In this document: positions 24,625 to 34,296 of the stretch, piece after piece
How positions within the stretch are numbered: the stretch's first letter is position 1
Layout: each line of letters begins with the position of its first letter
Notes under the pieces: generated by a model
The model's input: only the letters and a program-made list of their open reading frames with translations
Database searches by the model: none
Told to the model about the DNA's origin: nothing
Program-made: the position numbers and the translations under genes
Source of the DNA: an uncultured Acidobacteriota bacterium
GTDB lineage: Bacteria > Acidobacteriota > Terriglobia > Bryobacterales > Bryobacteraceae
Direction of reading: 5' to 3'
NCBI GenBank assembly: GCA_902826685.1
Contig: CADEFT010000001.1
Span: 1-39,676, forward strand
Length of the DNA stretch: 39,676 bases

Positions 24625-27342
24625 TCAGCTTCCCCGCCTTACGGGAAGGGCCGACTCCCGTTCATAGACGATGCGGCATCCAGGCAGCGCCGCCTTGAGT
24701 TTCTTGTAACCCGCGTCGGTGATCAGCGTGTGATAGACGTTCAGCAGCTTCAGGTCGCGGAAGGCGGAAAGAGGTTCGGCGGCATTGTCGGTGAGGGTGG
24801 CGCTGTCGAGCGTGAGCTCGCGCAGGGATTTCAGACTTTGGAGAGCGGCCAGGCCTTTTTCGGTGAGCGGCGTGTAATCCATTCGCAGCGATTCGAGCCT
24901 GGTCAGGCTGGCGATGGTGGCGGTGGAGGCGTCCCCGGCGCGAGTGCGTGTGAGGTCGAGATGGGTGAGGTTGACGAGGGCCGACAGCGGCGCGAGTCCG
25001 GCGGCGGTAAAGCGGCCATAGCCGAGGCGGAGACGCCGCAGGGCGGTGAGTTTGGCGATCTCGCGAACGCCCGCGTCGCCGATGTCGGCGCCGGTGAGAT
25101 CGAGTTCGGTCAATGCCGGCAGGGACACGGCAAGGCCCGAATCGGTCACTTCGGAGTAGCTGAGGTTGAGTCGCGCCAGCCCGGGGATCTGCGCGGCCTG
25201 GGCCAGGGCGCCGTCGCCCGCGGGTGTATTGGCCAGGGAAAGCTCGGTGAGGTGGCGGAGTTGAGCCAACGCGGCGCCGCGTACCAGGGTCCCGTCGAGC
25301 ACAAGTTTTCGAAGCGCGGGCAGCGCGGCGAGATTCTGAAGACCCGCGTCGGACACGGTGGTTTGAGCGAGGTTCAGTTCTTCAAGCGCCGTGAGTCCGC
25401 GCAGATGGCTCAAGCCCAGATCGCTGACTTCGCTTGAGGAAAGATCGAGCCGGCGCAGATCCTTGCGGGCGGCGATTCGCGCCAGTTGGCTGTCACCGAC
25501 ACCGGAACTCTTACCGCCGGTTTCAAGGAACGCCACCTTGACGGCAGGCAGGGCGGAGCGGAGCGAATCGACGCCGGTGCGCGTGGCGGCGGTGTAGCGT
25601 ACGTCGAGGTTGCGAAGGTGGCGCAGTGCCTGAAGACGCGCCAGGCCGGAGTTGGTAATCTTCGTGCGATAGACGTTCAGCTCTTCGAGTTCCGTCATGC
25701 CGAGCAGGACATCGAGGCCCGAATCGGTAACCTGCGCCCCCAGGATATTGAGCTTGCGCAGCTTGGTGAGAGGGCGCAGATATTCGAGTCCGGCATCGGA
25801 GATGCGCGTGGCGTGCAGATCGAGTTCGCGGAGGCCGGTAAGCCCGCTCAAGGCCTTCAACCCTTCGTCGGTGATGAGGGTGTCGCGGGCGAGCAGACGT
25901 TCCAGGTTCTTCATGCCGGCAAGCGATTGCATGCCCTGGTCGTCGAAGCGCGTCATATTGACATCGAGATACCGGAGGCCGGTGAGCGATTTCAGGCTAC
26001 GTCCGCGGATCTTCAACCGGTCGATGCGCAGTTCCCGAAGGTTGGGCAGTTTGGCCAGATGCGCGATGCCGTCGTCTTCGATCGGAATATCGGTCTGCAC
26101 GGGCTCGCTGACGGCGAAGCGTTCGAGCGAATCGAGCGAGGCCAGCGGGCGCAGCGAGCGCTCGCATTCCCGCGCCGGGACGTTGTGCCAGAACCGGCCG
26201 CTGAGGTAGAGCTCCTTGAGATGGGTGAGACCTTCGAGCTTGGCCAGCTCATCGAGCGGGACCACGACACCGACGAGGTTGACGGTGTGGAGGCGGAATT
26301 CATCGGCGGGCAGCGCGGTGACGTCCCAAAGGCGCTCCGGCCGGCCTTCGACGGTGACGAAGCCGCCCAATCGCAGCACCCACTCGGCGACGGCGCGGTC
26401 CGACGGTCCTTTCAGCCGGTCGACGATCTGGCGCGGGGCTTTGAAGGCGGTGCCGTGACGGGCTCCGGCGGGCATGACGAGTTTCGCGGAAACGTCTTCC
26501 CACTTGAGCAGGCCGCTATCGGTGCGGATGGCGCCCCAGCGCTTGTCGCGGTACTTGTCGAAGTACACGATCAACTGGTTGGGGTTGAGCCAGAGGGGCG
26601 ACGGGCCCTCGGCCCATTCGGGTCCGGAAAGCGAGGGCGAGGGATTCGAATAAGGCCCGGTGGCGGCGGGCGCCACTGCGGTGAACAGGTACTTGGCGGG
26701 CGGCTTTTCGGTTTCGTTCTTGGCGATGAGCCCATAGCCGCCGGCGGTTTTGAAGACGGCGCCATCGATGACCTGGAAGCCGGGCTGATAGAAAAGCTCG
26801 GGCTCGGTGAAGGTCTTCATGTCGCGGCTGCGGATGGCATAGAGGCGGTGGTTGTAATCCTTCGATCCCTTGCCCAGCGTTTCGGGAAACCGCCCTGGAA
26901 TGGTAGAGGCCCAGACGATCAGGAAGTCCTTGGAAGTTTCGTCGTAGAACAGCTCCGGAGCCCAGCAGTTCACCACCGGCGTGGCGGCGGGGAAGGGTTC
27001 GATGGTGCGCTGGGGACTCCATTGTTTGAGGTCGCGCGAGCTGGAGTAGCCGAGCGTGCGGCCCTGCCAGGACGTGGTCCAAACCATGTGATAGGTGCCA
27101 TCGGGACCGCGCGCGATGGAGGGATCGCGCATCAGCTTCGATTCGCCCACCGTGGGGGTGAGCAGCGGTTTGTCGCCGTGAAGCGGGGTCCACTTGAGGC
27201 CGTCGTCGCTGGTAGCGAGGTAAAGGCCATCCTCCCCGTTGTTGCGGAAGAACGCGAAGACGAACGCATCCGGTCCGGCGGCCGGGAGCAGCGCCGGAAA
27301 CGCGGCGAAGACGCCAAGCGCGAAACCGATGGCGGGGTTCAC
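24625..27342 (-). CDS. GH43-like five-bladed propeller fused to a long leucine-rich-repeat region
   Basis: A 905-residue secreted protein with signal peptide (residues about 1-22). Residues 25-305 look like a glycoside hydrolase family 43/62-type propeller: MRDPSIARGPDGTYHMVWT with candidate base Asp73, WAPE (127-130), VIDGAVF with candidate pKa-setting Asp193, and AEGPSPL with candidate acid Glu245. All three expected acidic residues are therefore present. From 315 a cap AEWVLRLGGFVTVEGRPERL leads into about twenty leucine-rich repeats ending at 890. The repeat unit is about 24 residues and has the TDSGL or SDAGL ending. A glycosidase joined to an LRR array is uncommon; the LRRs probably hold the enzyme on its polysaccharide or on a partner. 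Substrate class (arabinan, xylan or other) is not readable. It is the likely first gene of the five-gene run, 13 bases below dctA. Confidence 0.85.
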   Translation of the reverse strand: MNPAIGFALGVFAAFPALLPAAGPDAFVFAFFRNNGEDGLYLATSDDGLKWTPLHGDKPLLTPTVGESKLMRDPSIARGPDGTYHMVWTTSWQGRTLGYSSSRDLKQWSPQRTIEPFPAATPVVNCWAPELFYDETSKDFLIVWASTIPGRFPETLGKGSKDYNHRLYAIRSRDMKTFTEPELFYQPGFQVIDGAVFKTAGGYGLIAKNETEKPPAKYLFTAVAPAATGPYSNPSPSLSGPEWAEGPSPLWLNPNQLIVYFDKYRDKRWGAIRTDSGLLKWEDVSAKLVMPAGARHGTAFKAPRQIVDRLKGPSDRAVAEWVLRLGGFVTVEGRPERLWDVTALPADEFRLHTVNLVGVVVPLDELAKLEGLTHLKELYLSGRFWHNVPARECERSLRPLASLDSLERFAVSEPVQTDIPIEDDGIAHLAKLPNLRELRIDRLKIRGRSLKSLTGLRYLDVNMTRFDDQGMQSLAGMKNLERLLARDTLITDEGLKALSGLTGLRELDLHATRISDAGLEYLRPLTKLRKLNILGAQVTDSGLDVLLGMTELEELNVYRTKITNSGLARLQALRHLRNLDVRYTAATRTGVDSLRSALPAVKVAFLETGGKSSGVGDSQLARIAARKDLRRLDLSSSEVSDLGLSHLRGLTALEELNLAQTTVSDAGLQNLAALPALRKLVLDGTLVRGAALAQLRHLTELSLANTPAGDGALAQAAQIPGLARLNLSYSEVTDSGLAVSLPALTELDLTGADIGDAGVREIAKLTALRRLRLGYGRFTAAGLAPLSALVNLTHLDLTRTRAGDASTATIASLTRLESLRMDYTPLTEKGLAALQSLKSLRELTLDSATLTDNAAEPLSAFRDLKLLNVYHTLITDAGYKKLKAALPGCRIVYERESALPVRRGS

Positions 27343-27355
27343 GAGGTCGAGTGTA

Positions 27356-28612
27356 TCAGGCTCCGCCGAGCTCCGTTTGAAGCTTGCGCCGGTCGAGGTC
27401 GCCGGTCCAGCGGGCGACGACGAGCGTGGCGACGGCGTTACCGATGATGTTGGTGATGGCGCGGGCCTCGCTCATGAACCGGTCGACGCCGAGGATGAGA
27501 GCTACACCGCCTACGGGAACGCTGCCGACGGCCGAAAGCGTCGCTGCCAGCACGACGAAGCCGCTGCCAGTGACTCCGGCGGCGCCTTTGGAAGTCAGCA
27601 GCAGAACGGCAAGCAGCGTCAATTGATTCCACAGCGTCAGCGGGGAATTGGTGGCCTGCGCGATGAAGACGGCCGCCATGGTGAGGTAGATGGACGTGCC
27701 GTCGAGATTGAAGGAGTAGCCGGTAGGGACGACCAGCCCGACGGTGGCGCGGCCGGCGCCGAGCGATTCGAGTTTCGCCATCAATCGCGGCAAGGCTGCT
27801 TCCGACGACGAAGTGCCGAGCACGATCATCAGTTCCTCGCCGATGTAGCGCAGCAGGCGCCAAATGCTGAACCCGTGGAAACGCGCAATCAGGCCCAGCA
27901 CGAGGAAGACGAAGCTCACACAGGTGAGGTAGAACGTGGCCATCAGTTTGGCGAGCGAAAGCAGCGAGGCGATGCCGTAGGCTCCGATGGTGAAGGCCAT
28001 GGCGCCGAAGGCTCCAAGCGGCGCCAGGCGCATGATCATGCCCACGATTTGAAAGAGGACCTCGTTGGCTTTTTCGATCCACTGAAAGATGGAGTTGGTA
28101 TGCGAGCCGAGCCGCTGCAGCGCGAAGCCGGTGAGGATGGCGAGCAGCAGCACTTGCAGAATCTCGCCCTTGGCGAACGCATCGAAGAAGGAGGTGGGGA
28201 TAATGTCGAGCAGGAAGCCGGTGGTGCTCTTCATCTTGTTGGGACCGGCATAGGCGGCAACGGCGCCGGTGTCGAGCTTGGCCGGATCGACGTTCATCCC
28301 TTCGCCTGGGCGCACTACGTTGACGATGACCAGGCCCAGGATGAGGGCGAAGGTGGTGACGGCTTCGAAGTAGAGCAGCGCCAGCCCGCCGGTGCGGCCC
28401 ACCTTTTTCATGTCCGCGGTCCCGGCGATTCCAAGAACGATGGTAGTGAAGATGACCGGGGCGATGATCATCTTGATGAGCTTGATGAAGCCGTCGCCGA
28501 GCGGTTTCATGGCGGCGGCGGTGTGGGGCGCCCAGACACCGAGCGCGACCCCCAGCAGGATGGCGGCTAGAACTTGCGGGTAGAGCGAACCGGTGAAGAA
28601 TCGGCGGAGCAT
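27356..28612 (-). CDS. dctA: Dicarboxylate/amino-acid:cation symporter (DctA type)
   Basis: A 418-residue inner-membrane protein of the SLC1/DAACS family, with eight or so helices plus two re-entrant loops. The hallmark motifs are present: [12 protein letters not shown] (the SSS hairpin) and [14 protein letters not shown] (substrate and cation site), plus [16 protein letters not shown] and [20 protein letters not shown] near the end. DctA imports succinate, fumarate and malate; closely related proteins import glutamate or aspartate. Length fits DctA (about 428). It follows hyuA by 9 bases and precedes the GH43-LRR gene by 13, so shared transcription is possible. Substrate remains open, since the Arg that separates dicarboxylate from neutral amino-acid carriers cannot be assigned with confidence by eye. 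Confidence 0.85.
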   Translation of the reverse strand: MLRRFFTGSLYPQVLAAILLGVALGVWAPHTAAAMKPLGDGFIKLIKMIIAPVIFTTIVLGIAGTADMKKVGRTGGLALLYFEAVTTFALILGLVIVNVVRPGEGMNVDPAKLDTGAVAAYAGPNKMKSTTGFLLDIIPTSFFDAFAKGEILQVLLLAILTGFALQRLGSHTNSIFQWIEKANEVLFQIVGMIMRLAPLGAFGAMAFTIGAYGIASLLSLAKLMATFYLTCVSFVFLVLGLIARFHGFSIWRLLRYIGEELMIVLGTSSSEAALPRLMAKLESLGAGRATVGLVVPTGYSFNLDGTSIYLTMAAVFIAQATNSPLTLWNQLTLLAVLLLTSKGAAGVTGSGFVVLAATLSAVGSVPVGGVALILGVDRFMSEARAITNIIGNAVATLVVARWTGDLDRRKLQTELGGA

Positions 28613-28621
28613 CGTGCGTCT

Positions 28622-30532
28622 TTAGGATCTGGTGAGAATCAGATCGCCGGACGGCGCGGGCCGCATCGACCATCCTTCGGGTACCAGAAGCGTTGATCCG
28701 TAGTAGAGCACAAGAGCGGGTCCGCGCAACGGACGGCGGGGCATTTGCTCGCGGCGCCAGACGGGCAGGGTGACCCAACGTCCTCCGCTGAAGACGCGGC
28801 GTGTGCCGGGCTTTTGCGCGGGCACGGGGACGGCGGCCCGAGGCTTCGGCTTGCGTACCGCGGCCGAGGCACGGACGCGAATGGTGACGTATTCGATCGC
28901 GCGCGACGGGTTCGAATAGCCGTAAGCCTTGCGGTGGGCGGCGTGAAAGACCTTCGCGGTTCGAGCGCCGCGCCAGGGAACGGTGAGCTCGTAGCTTTGA
29001 CCCTGGTAGCGGGCGTCGATGGAGCGGATGAGCCTGGCGCCGGGATTTTCATCGGCCGCGCGCCGTTCGAGCTCCCGGTAACGCGGCTCCCAATCGTCGC
29101 GCCCCAGCACGCCCGCGGCATAATCGCGAATGCGGCCCGCCAGCAGCATACCGAGCGCCGATAGCACGCCGGCGGTTTCGGGCGCGATGACGGTGCGGAT
29201 CTCCAATTCCTGCGCCAGTTCGCAGGCGTGCAGACCGCCGCATCCGCCGAAGGCTACCAGGGCGAACTCGCGAGGATCGTAGCCGCGCTCGATCGACACG
29301 GCGCGGACGGCGCGCTGCATGTTCGCATTGGCGACGCGCAGAATGCCTTCGGCGGCACGTTCGGGCGTCAGGGCGAGCGCGGCGGCCAGCGACGCGACGG
29401 CGGCGTGGGAGCGGGCCGGATCGAGCGGCATGGCGCCATCGAGGAACTGATCGGCGGCAATACGGCCGAGCACGACGTGGGCATCGGTGACGGTAGGCGC
29501 CGTACCTTTGCCGTAGCAGGCCGGGCCTGGATCGGCACCGGCGCTTTCGGGTCCCACGCGCAGCAGGCCGCCCTCGTCGACGCGCGCGATCGATCCGCCA
29601 CCCGCGCCCACGGTGTTGATGTCGAGCATGGGCACGCGCAAGGGGATGCCGTCCACCACGGCTTCGACGGTCTCGCGCGGGGCTCCGTCGGTGAGGCTGA
29701 CGTCGGTGGAGGTACCACCCATATCGAATCCGATGGCACGGCGGAAGCCGCAACGGCGGGCGGCATCGAAGGCGCCGGCGACGCCGCCGGCCGGACCGGA
29801 GAGCACGGTGCGCACGGCGTGGCGGCCCGCCTCGGCCGCCGACAGCAGGCCGCCGTTGGACTGCATAATCCAGATGGGATGTGGCGAGCGGGCTTCGAGA
29901 GCGGAGAGGTAGCGCTGCATCAGCGGGCCGACATAGGCGTTCAGCGCGGTAGTGGAGCCGCGCTCATACTCGCGGAATTCGGGGCAGATCTCGTGCGAGG
30001 CGCAGACATACCCGATGCCTTCGAGCGCCGCCAGGGCCTCCGCTTCGTTTTGCGGATTCTGATAAGCATGCAGAAAGCAGATGGCCACCGATTCGACGTT
30101 GGCCCGGCGAAGCGCGGTCCGCAGCCGCTTTAGAGCCGCCAAAGAGGGTTGGCGGGCGATGGTGCCATCGTGCCAGGTGCGCTCCCCAACGCCGAAGCAA
30201 AGCTCTTGGGGCACCAGGAAGCGCCGCGGCGGCGGGGTGAGGTCGTAAAGCGCCGGGCGGTTCTGGCGTCCGATGTGGAGAATATCTTCGAATCCTTCGG
30301 TGGTGACGAAGGCCGTACGGGCGCCGCGCCGTTCGAGCAAGGCGTTGGTGCCGACGGTGGAGCCGTGGATGATTTCGGCGCCCGGAGTGGCGGCGGCGCG
30401 GGCGATGCCGGCAAGAATGACCGAGGCCGGGTCGGCGGGGTTCGAACGAAGCTTAAAACATTCCAGGCGCCCGGTGTCGTGGAGCACCGCGAAATCGGTG
30501 AAGGTGCCGCCCGAGTCGATTCCGATGCGCAT
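28622..30532 (-). CDS. HyuA-type hydantoinase/oxoprolinase
   Basis: A 636-residue enzyme of the hydantoinase A/5-oxoprolinase/acetone-carboxylase-beta family, ATP-grasp-like with an actin-type ATPase core. It starts MRIGIDSGGTFTDFAVL (phosphate-binding loop 1). Other landmarks: GSTVGTNALLERRGA, GFEDILHIGRQNRP, IMQSNGGLLSA, SGPAGGVAGA, GFDMGGTSTDVSL (phosphate 2), GGGSIARVDEGGLLRVGPESAGADPGPAC and AFGGCGGLH. It hydrolyses a cyclic amide bond using ATP; hydantoins or 5-oxoproline are likely, but the family is broad. A HyuB partner is expected but is not adjacent; MscS lies 3 bases upstream. In other genomes hyuA sits with hyuB, so this orphan state is notable. Confidence 0.9.
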   Translation of the reverse strand: MRIGIDSGGTFTDFAVLHDTGRLECFKLRSNPADPASVILAGIARAAATPGAEIIHGSTVGTNALLERRGARTAFVTTEGFEDILHIGRQNRPALYDLTPPPRRFLVPQELCFGVGERTWHDGTIARQPSLAALKRLRTALRRANVESVAICFLHAYQNPQNEAEALAALEGIGYVCASHEICPEFREYERGSTTALNAYVGPLMQRYLSALEARSPHPIWIMQSNGGLLSAAEAGRHAVRTVLSGPAGGVAGAFDAARRCGFRRAIGFDMGGTSTDVSLTDGAPRETVEAVVDGIPLRVPMLDINTVGAGGGSIARVDEGGLLRVGPESAGADPGPACYGKGTAPTVTDAHVVLGRIAADQFLDGAMPLDPARSHAAVASLAAALALTPERAAEGILRVANANMQRAVRAVSIERGYDPREFALVAFGGCGGLHACELAQELEIRTVIAPETAGVLSALGMLLAGRIRDYAAGVLGRDDWEPRYRELERRAADENPGARLIRSIDARYQGQSYELTVPWRGARTAKVFHAAHRKAYGYSNPSRAIEYVTIRVRASAAVRKPKPRAAVPVPAQKPGTRRVFSGGRWVTLPVWRREQMPRRPLRGPALVLYYGSTLLVPEGWSMRPAPSGDLILTRS

Positions 30533-30535
30533 CGC

Positions 30536-31546
30536 CTATACCGACACCTGCTGAACGGAAGGCAGTGGCACGCCCTCCCGCCGGAAGCGGGCGAGAATGC
30601 GGCGGCGGACTTCGGATGCGACCATACCCTGGTGCAGGCGATGCTGCACCTGAACCACCAGTTTGGTGTGCAGGTGCGTGGGCAGAACACCAGGGTCGAC
30701 CAGCAATAAGGGAGTGAACTGAGGCACCGTGTTCTCGACGCGCGCGGCCTCTTCGACGGCGATGCGGGCGATTTGATCGACGTCGGCGTCGAGCGCGGTG
30801 AGAACGTCCACGGTGATGACCACCTTCTGATCGGGCAGGGCGTAGTTGGTGAGGATGCTGGAGGTGATCTTTTCGTTGGGAATGACGACGGTGTTGTTGG
30901 TGGTAGTGAGAACGCGCGTCGTGCGCCAACCGATGTCGGTGACGGTGCCTTCCTCGCCGCTCGAAAGCTTGATGAAATCGCCTACCGAAAGCGGCGCTTC
31001 CACCAGGATATGGACTCCGGCGAAGAAATTGGCAAGCGTATCGCGTAAGGCGAGGGCGACGGCCAAACCGCCGACTCCCAGGGCGGTGAGCAGGGGCGCC
31101 ACCGTGACGTCGAAATAGCGCAGCAGCACGACGCCGCCCAGCACCAGAAAGAGCAGATGGACGAGGGCGCGGGAGAGACCGGAGAGAGCGAACGGCAATC
31201 CGCGCCGCTCCGAATAGAAGACTCCAAGCCTGACCAGGAAGGCCGAAATCGAAACCGAGATGCTGAGCACCAGGAAGATGACGATGCCGTTGATGGCCCA
31301 GCGGACCGCGCGGTCCGGAATGTCGGCGAATTGCAGCATGCCGACCAGCGCGGCTACCAGACACCAGAGAACGGACGGGATGCGTAGAGTGTCGTCCAGC
31401 AGAAGTGCGGTGGTGTGCCCCTCGCCGCCAAGCTTCCGGAGCGGCCGGAGGATGAGTTGGCGCAGGGCAAGGGAGAGCACCAGGCCGGCGGCTAAAGCGG
31501 CGATCGCGGCGGCCCAATCGACGATGATGGCGCTTTTCACAACCAC
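30536..31546 (-). CDS. MscS-family small-conductance mechanosensitive channel
   Basis: A 336-residue inner-membrane protein with four to five predicted helices before the pore helix, more than the three of E. coli MscS. The pore-lining helix TM3 (LLTALGVGGLAVALALRDTL) and the MscS beta domain (VGDFIKLSSGEEGTVTDIGW, then RTTRVLTTTNNTVVIPNEKI) are clear, followed by a C-terminal alpha/beta domain. It opens under membrane tension to release small solutes at osmotic downshock. The start is GTG at 31546. It lies 34 bases below the hybrid kinase and 3 bases above hyuA. Confidence 0.9.
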   Translation of the reverse strand: MVVKSAIIVDWAAAIAALAAGLVLSLALRQLILRPLRKLGGEGHTTALLLDDTLRIPSVLWCLVAALVGMLQFADIPDRAVRWAINGIVIFLVLSISVSISAFLVRLGVFYSERRGLPFALSGLSRALVHLLFLVLGGVVLLRYFDVTVAPLLTALGVGGLAVALALRDTLANFFAGVHILVEAPLSVGDFIKLSSGEEGTVTDIGWRTTRVLTTTNNTVVIPNEKITSSILTNYALPDQKVVITVDVLTALDADVDQIARIAVEEAARVENTVPQFTPLLLVDPGVLPTHLHTKLVVQVQHRLHQGMVASEVRRRILARFRREGVPLPSVQQVSV

Positions 31547-31580
31547 TCAGATTGTCTCACGCCATTTCCGGCGGACGGGT

Positions 31581-32798
<1,218 letters not shown>

Positions 32799-32816
32799 TC
32801 TACGCCTAAATGTGGA

Positions 32817-32838
32817 GTGGGAATTAATACATACCCAC
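32817..32838. repeat. Inverted repeat in the hybrid kinase upstream region
   Basis: GTGGG (32817-32821) and CCCAC (32834-32838) face each other across 12 AT-rich bases just upstream of the hybrid kinase start at 32798. The AT-rich core also contains weak -10-like sequence on the minus strand (TATTAA). It may be an operator or part of the promoter; the arms are short and could be chance. Confidence 0.25.
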
Positions 32839-32935
32839 CAAAAGTTAACTAACCGTCCCCATTGAGATGTAATATGCCGCTATGTTCGTACTGAGCGTAC
32901 TGGAATTGCCCGCGCGTGCCTTCCGTGCCCCCGGG

Positions 32936-32951
32936 AGAGCGGCGCCGCTCT
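32936..32951. repeat. 16-base perfect palindrome just upstream of trmFO
   Basis: AGAGCGGCGCCGCTCT reads the same on both strands. It ends 10 bases before the trmFO ATG, where a ribosome binding site would be, and no Shine-Dalgarno sequence is visible. It could be a protein operator, or a hairpin in the message that masks the start. No T-run follows, so it is not a standard terminator. Confidence 0.5.
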
Positions 32952-32961
32952 TGAGTTTACA

Positions 32962-34296
32962 ATGGGATGCGTGATCCATATTGTGGGTGGTGGGTTGGCC
33001 GGCAGCGAGGCCGCGATTCAGGTAGCCCGTCTGGGTCTACCCGCGATCCTCTATGAAATGCGGCCCACCGCCTCGACGCCGGCGCACAAAACGGACCGGC
33101 TGGCGGAATTGGTTTGCAGCAATTCGCTGAAGAGCGAGAGCCTGGATACCGCGCCATGGCTTTTGAAAGAAGAGCAGCGCCGCGCCGGAAGCGGGTTGAT
33201 GGAAGCGGCGGCGGCGGCACGTGTGCCGGGCGGGCAGGCGTTGACGGTGGATCGCGACGTGTTCGCGGGCGAAGTGACGCGGCGGGTGGAGGCGCTCAAG
33301 GGAATCGAGGTGCGGCGCGAGCGGCTGGATGCGATTCCGGCCGGAGGGATCGTGATCGTCGCCACCGGGCCGTTGACGGCGGATGCCCTGGCACAGGATA
33401 TAGGCCGGCTGACAGGCTCGGAGCGGCTGTTCTTCTACGACAGCATCAGTCCCATCGTGGATGCCGAAACCATCGATTATGGCGTTGCCTTCCGGGGGTC
33501 GCGATACGGCAAGTCGATCGATTCGACCGACGATTACCTGAATTGCCCATTCACTCGGGAGCAGTATGAGCGCTTCGTGGACGCGCTGCTCGAAGCGCAG
33601 CGGCATACCCCCCATATCCCGGACGACGTTCCGTATTTCGAGGCCTGCCTTCCGATCGAGGAGATCGCGCGGCGCGGCAGGGATACGCTGCGCTTCGGCC
33701 CGATGAAGCCGGTGGGGCTGACGGATCCGCGCGACGGCAGGCGCCCCTACGCGGTGGTGCAGTTGCGCCAGGAGACCCTGCGCGCTTCAAGTTACAACAT
33801 CGTGGGATTTCAGAATTACATGAAATACGGCGAGCAGCAGCGGATCCTGCGTTTGATTCCGGGCCTTGAGAAGGCCGAGTTTCTGCGATATGGGCAGATA
33901 CACCGGAATACTTATATCAATGCGCCGGAGTTACTGGCGCCCACGCTGGCGCTGCGGAGCGACCCGCGGATTTTCTTCGCGGGGCAGATTTCGGGAGTGG
34001 AAGGTTACGTGGAATCGATCGCCACCGGGCTGATCGCCGGACGCAACGCGGCGGCGCTGGCGTTGGGCGAAGCCGTCCGGCCGTGGCCGCGGGAAACGGC
34101 GCTCGGGTCGTTGTGCCATTATGTTTCGGGCGCCGATCCGAAGCACTACCAGCCGGCTAATATCACCTTCGATCTGCTGCCGAAGCTGGACGAGGAAACC
34201 GCCAGGCGGTTGCGCCACGACAAGAAGGCGCGCCACGCGGAGGTATGCCGCCGGGCGCTGCGGGCGCTGGAGGAGTACCGGCTTGCTGCTGTCTGA
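32962..34296 (+). CDS. trmFO: TrmFO, folate/FAD-dependent tRNA U54 methyltransferase
   Basis: A 444-residue flavoprotein. The FAD-binding start IHIVGGGLAGSEAAIQ, the catalytic-cysteine region AELVCSNSLKSES (Cys52) and the second Cys region FEACLPIEEIARRG identify TrmFO (formerly Gid). FYDSISPIVDAETID and FAGQISGVEGYVESIATGL are further family blocks. It methylates U54 of tRNA to ribothymidine, using methylene-tetrahydrofolate as carbon donor and FADH2 as reductant. Length matches the family (about 440). It is followed by xerC with a 14-base overlap, a pairing also known in Firmicutes (trmFO-xerC). The ATG at 32962 has no clear binding site, and a 16-base palindrome lies directly before it. 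Confidence 0.95.
   Translation: MGCVIHIVGGGLAGSEAAIQVARLGLPAILYEMRPTASTPAHKTDRLAELVCSNSLKSESLDTAPWLLKEEQRRAGSGLMEAAAAARVPGGQALTVDRDVFAGEVTRRVEALKGIEVRRERLDAIPAGGIVIVATGPLTADALAQDIGRLTGSERLFFYDSISPIVDAETIDYGVAFRGSRYGKSIDSTDDYLNCPFTREQYERFVDALLEAQRHTPHIPDDVPYFEACLPIEEIARRGRDTLRFGPMKPVGLTDPRDGRRPYAVVQLRQETLRASSYNIVGFQNYMKYGEQQRILRLIPGLEKAEFLRYGQIHRNTYINAPELLAPTLALRSDPRIFFAGQISGVEGYVESIATGLIAGRNAAALALGEAVRPWPRETALGSLCHYVSGADPKHYQPANITFDLLPKLDEETARRLRHDKKARHAEVCRRALRALEEYRLAAV
34269..34275 (+). promoter_or_regulatory. Ribosome binding site fixing the TTG start of xerC
   Basis: GGAGGAG stands 7 bases before the TTG at 34283, inside the last trmFO codons. It is the best Shine-Dalgarno sequence in the window and decides the start in a frame that is open much further upstream. 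Confidence 0.7.

Noticed and set aside
23850..26200. Regular DNA repeats that could suggest a CRISPR array
   Set aside because: They are the about 72-base codings of leucine-rich repeats, degenerate and in frame, not identical direct repeats with unique spacers.
25486..27447. Plus-strand open frame of about 650 codons opposite the GH43-LRR gene
   Set aside because: A shadow of the repeats and propeller on the other strand; no start signal or homology seen.
34121..34282. Upstream extension of XerC inside trmFO
   Set aside because: A good ribosome binding site and the standard XerC length point to TTG 34283.
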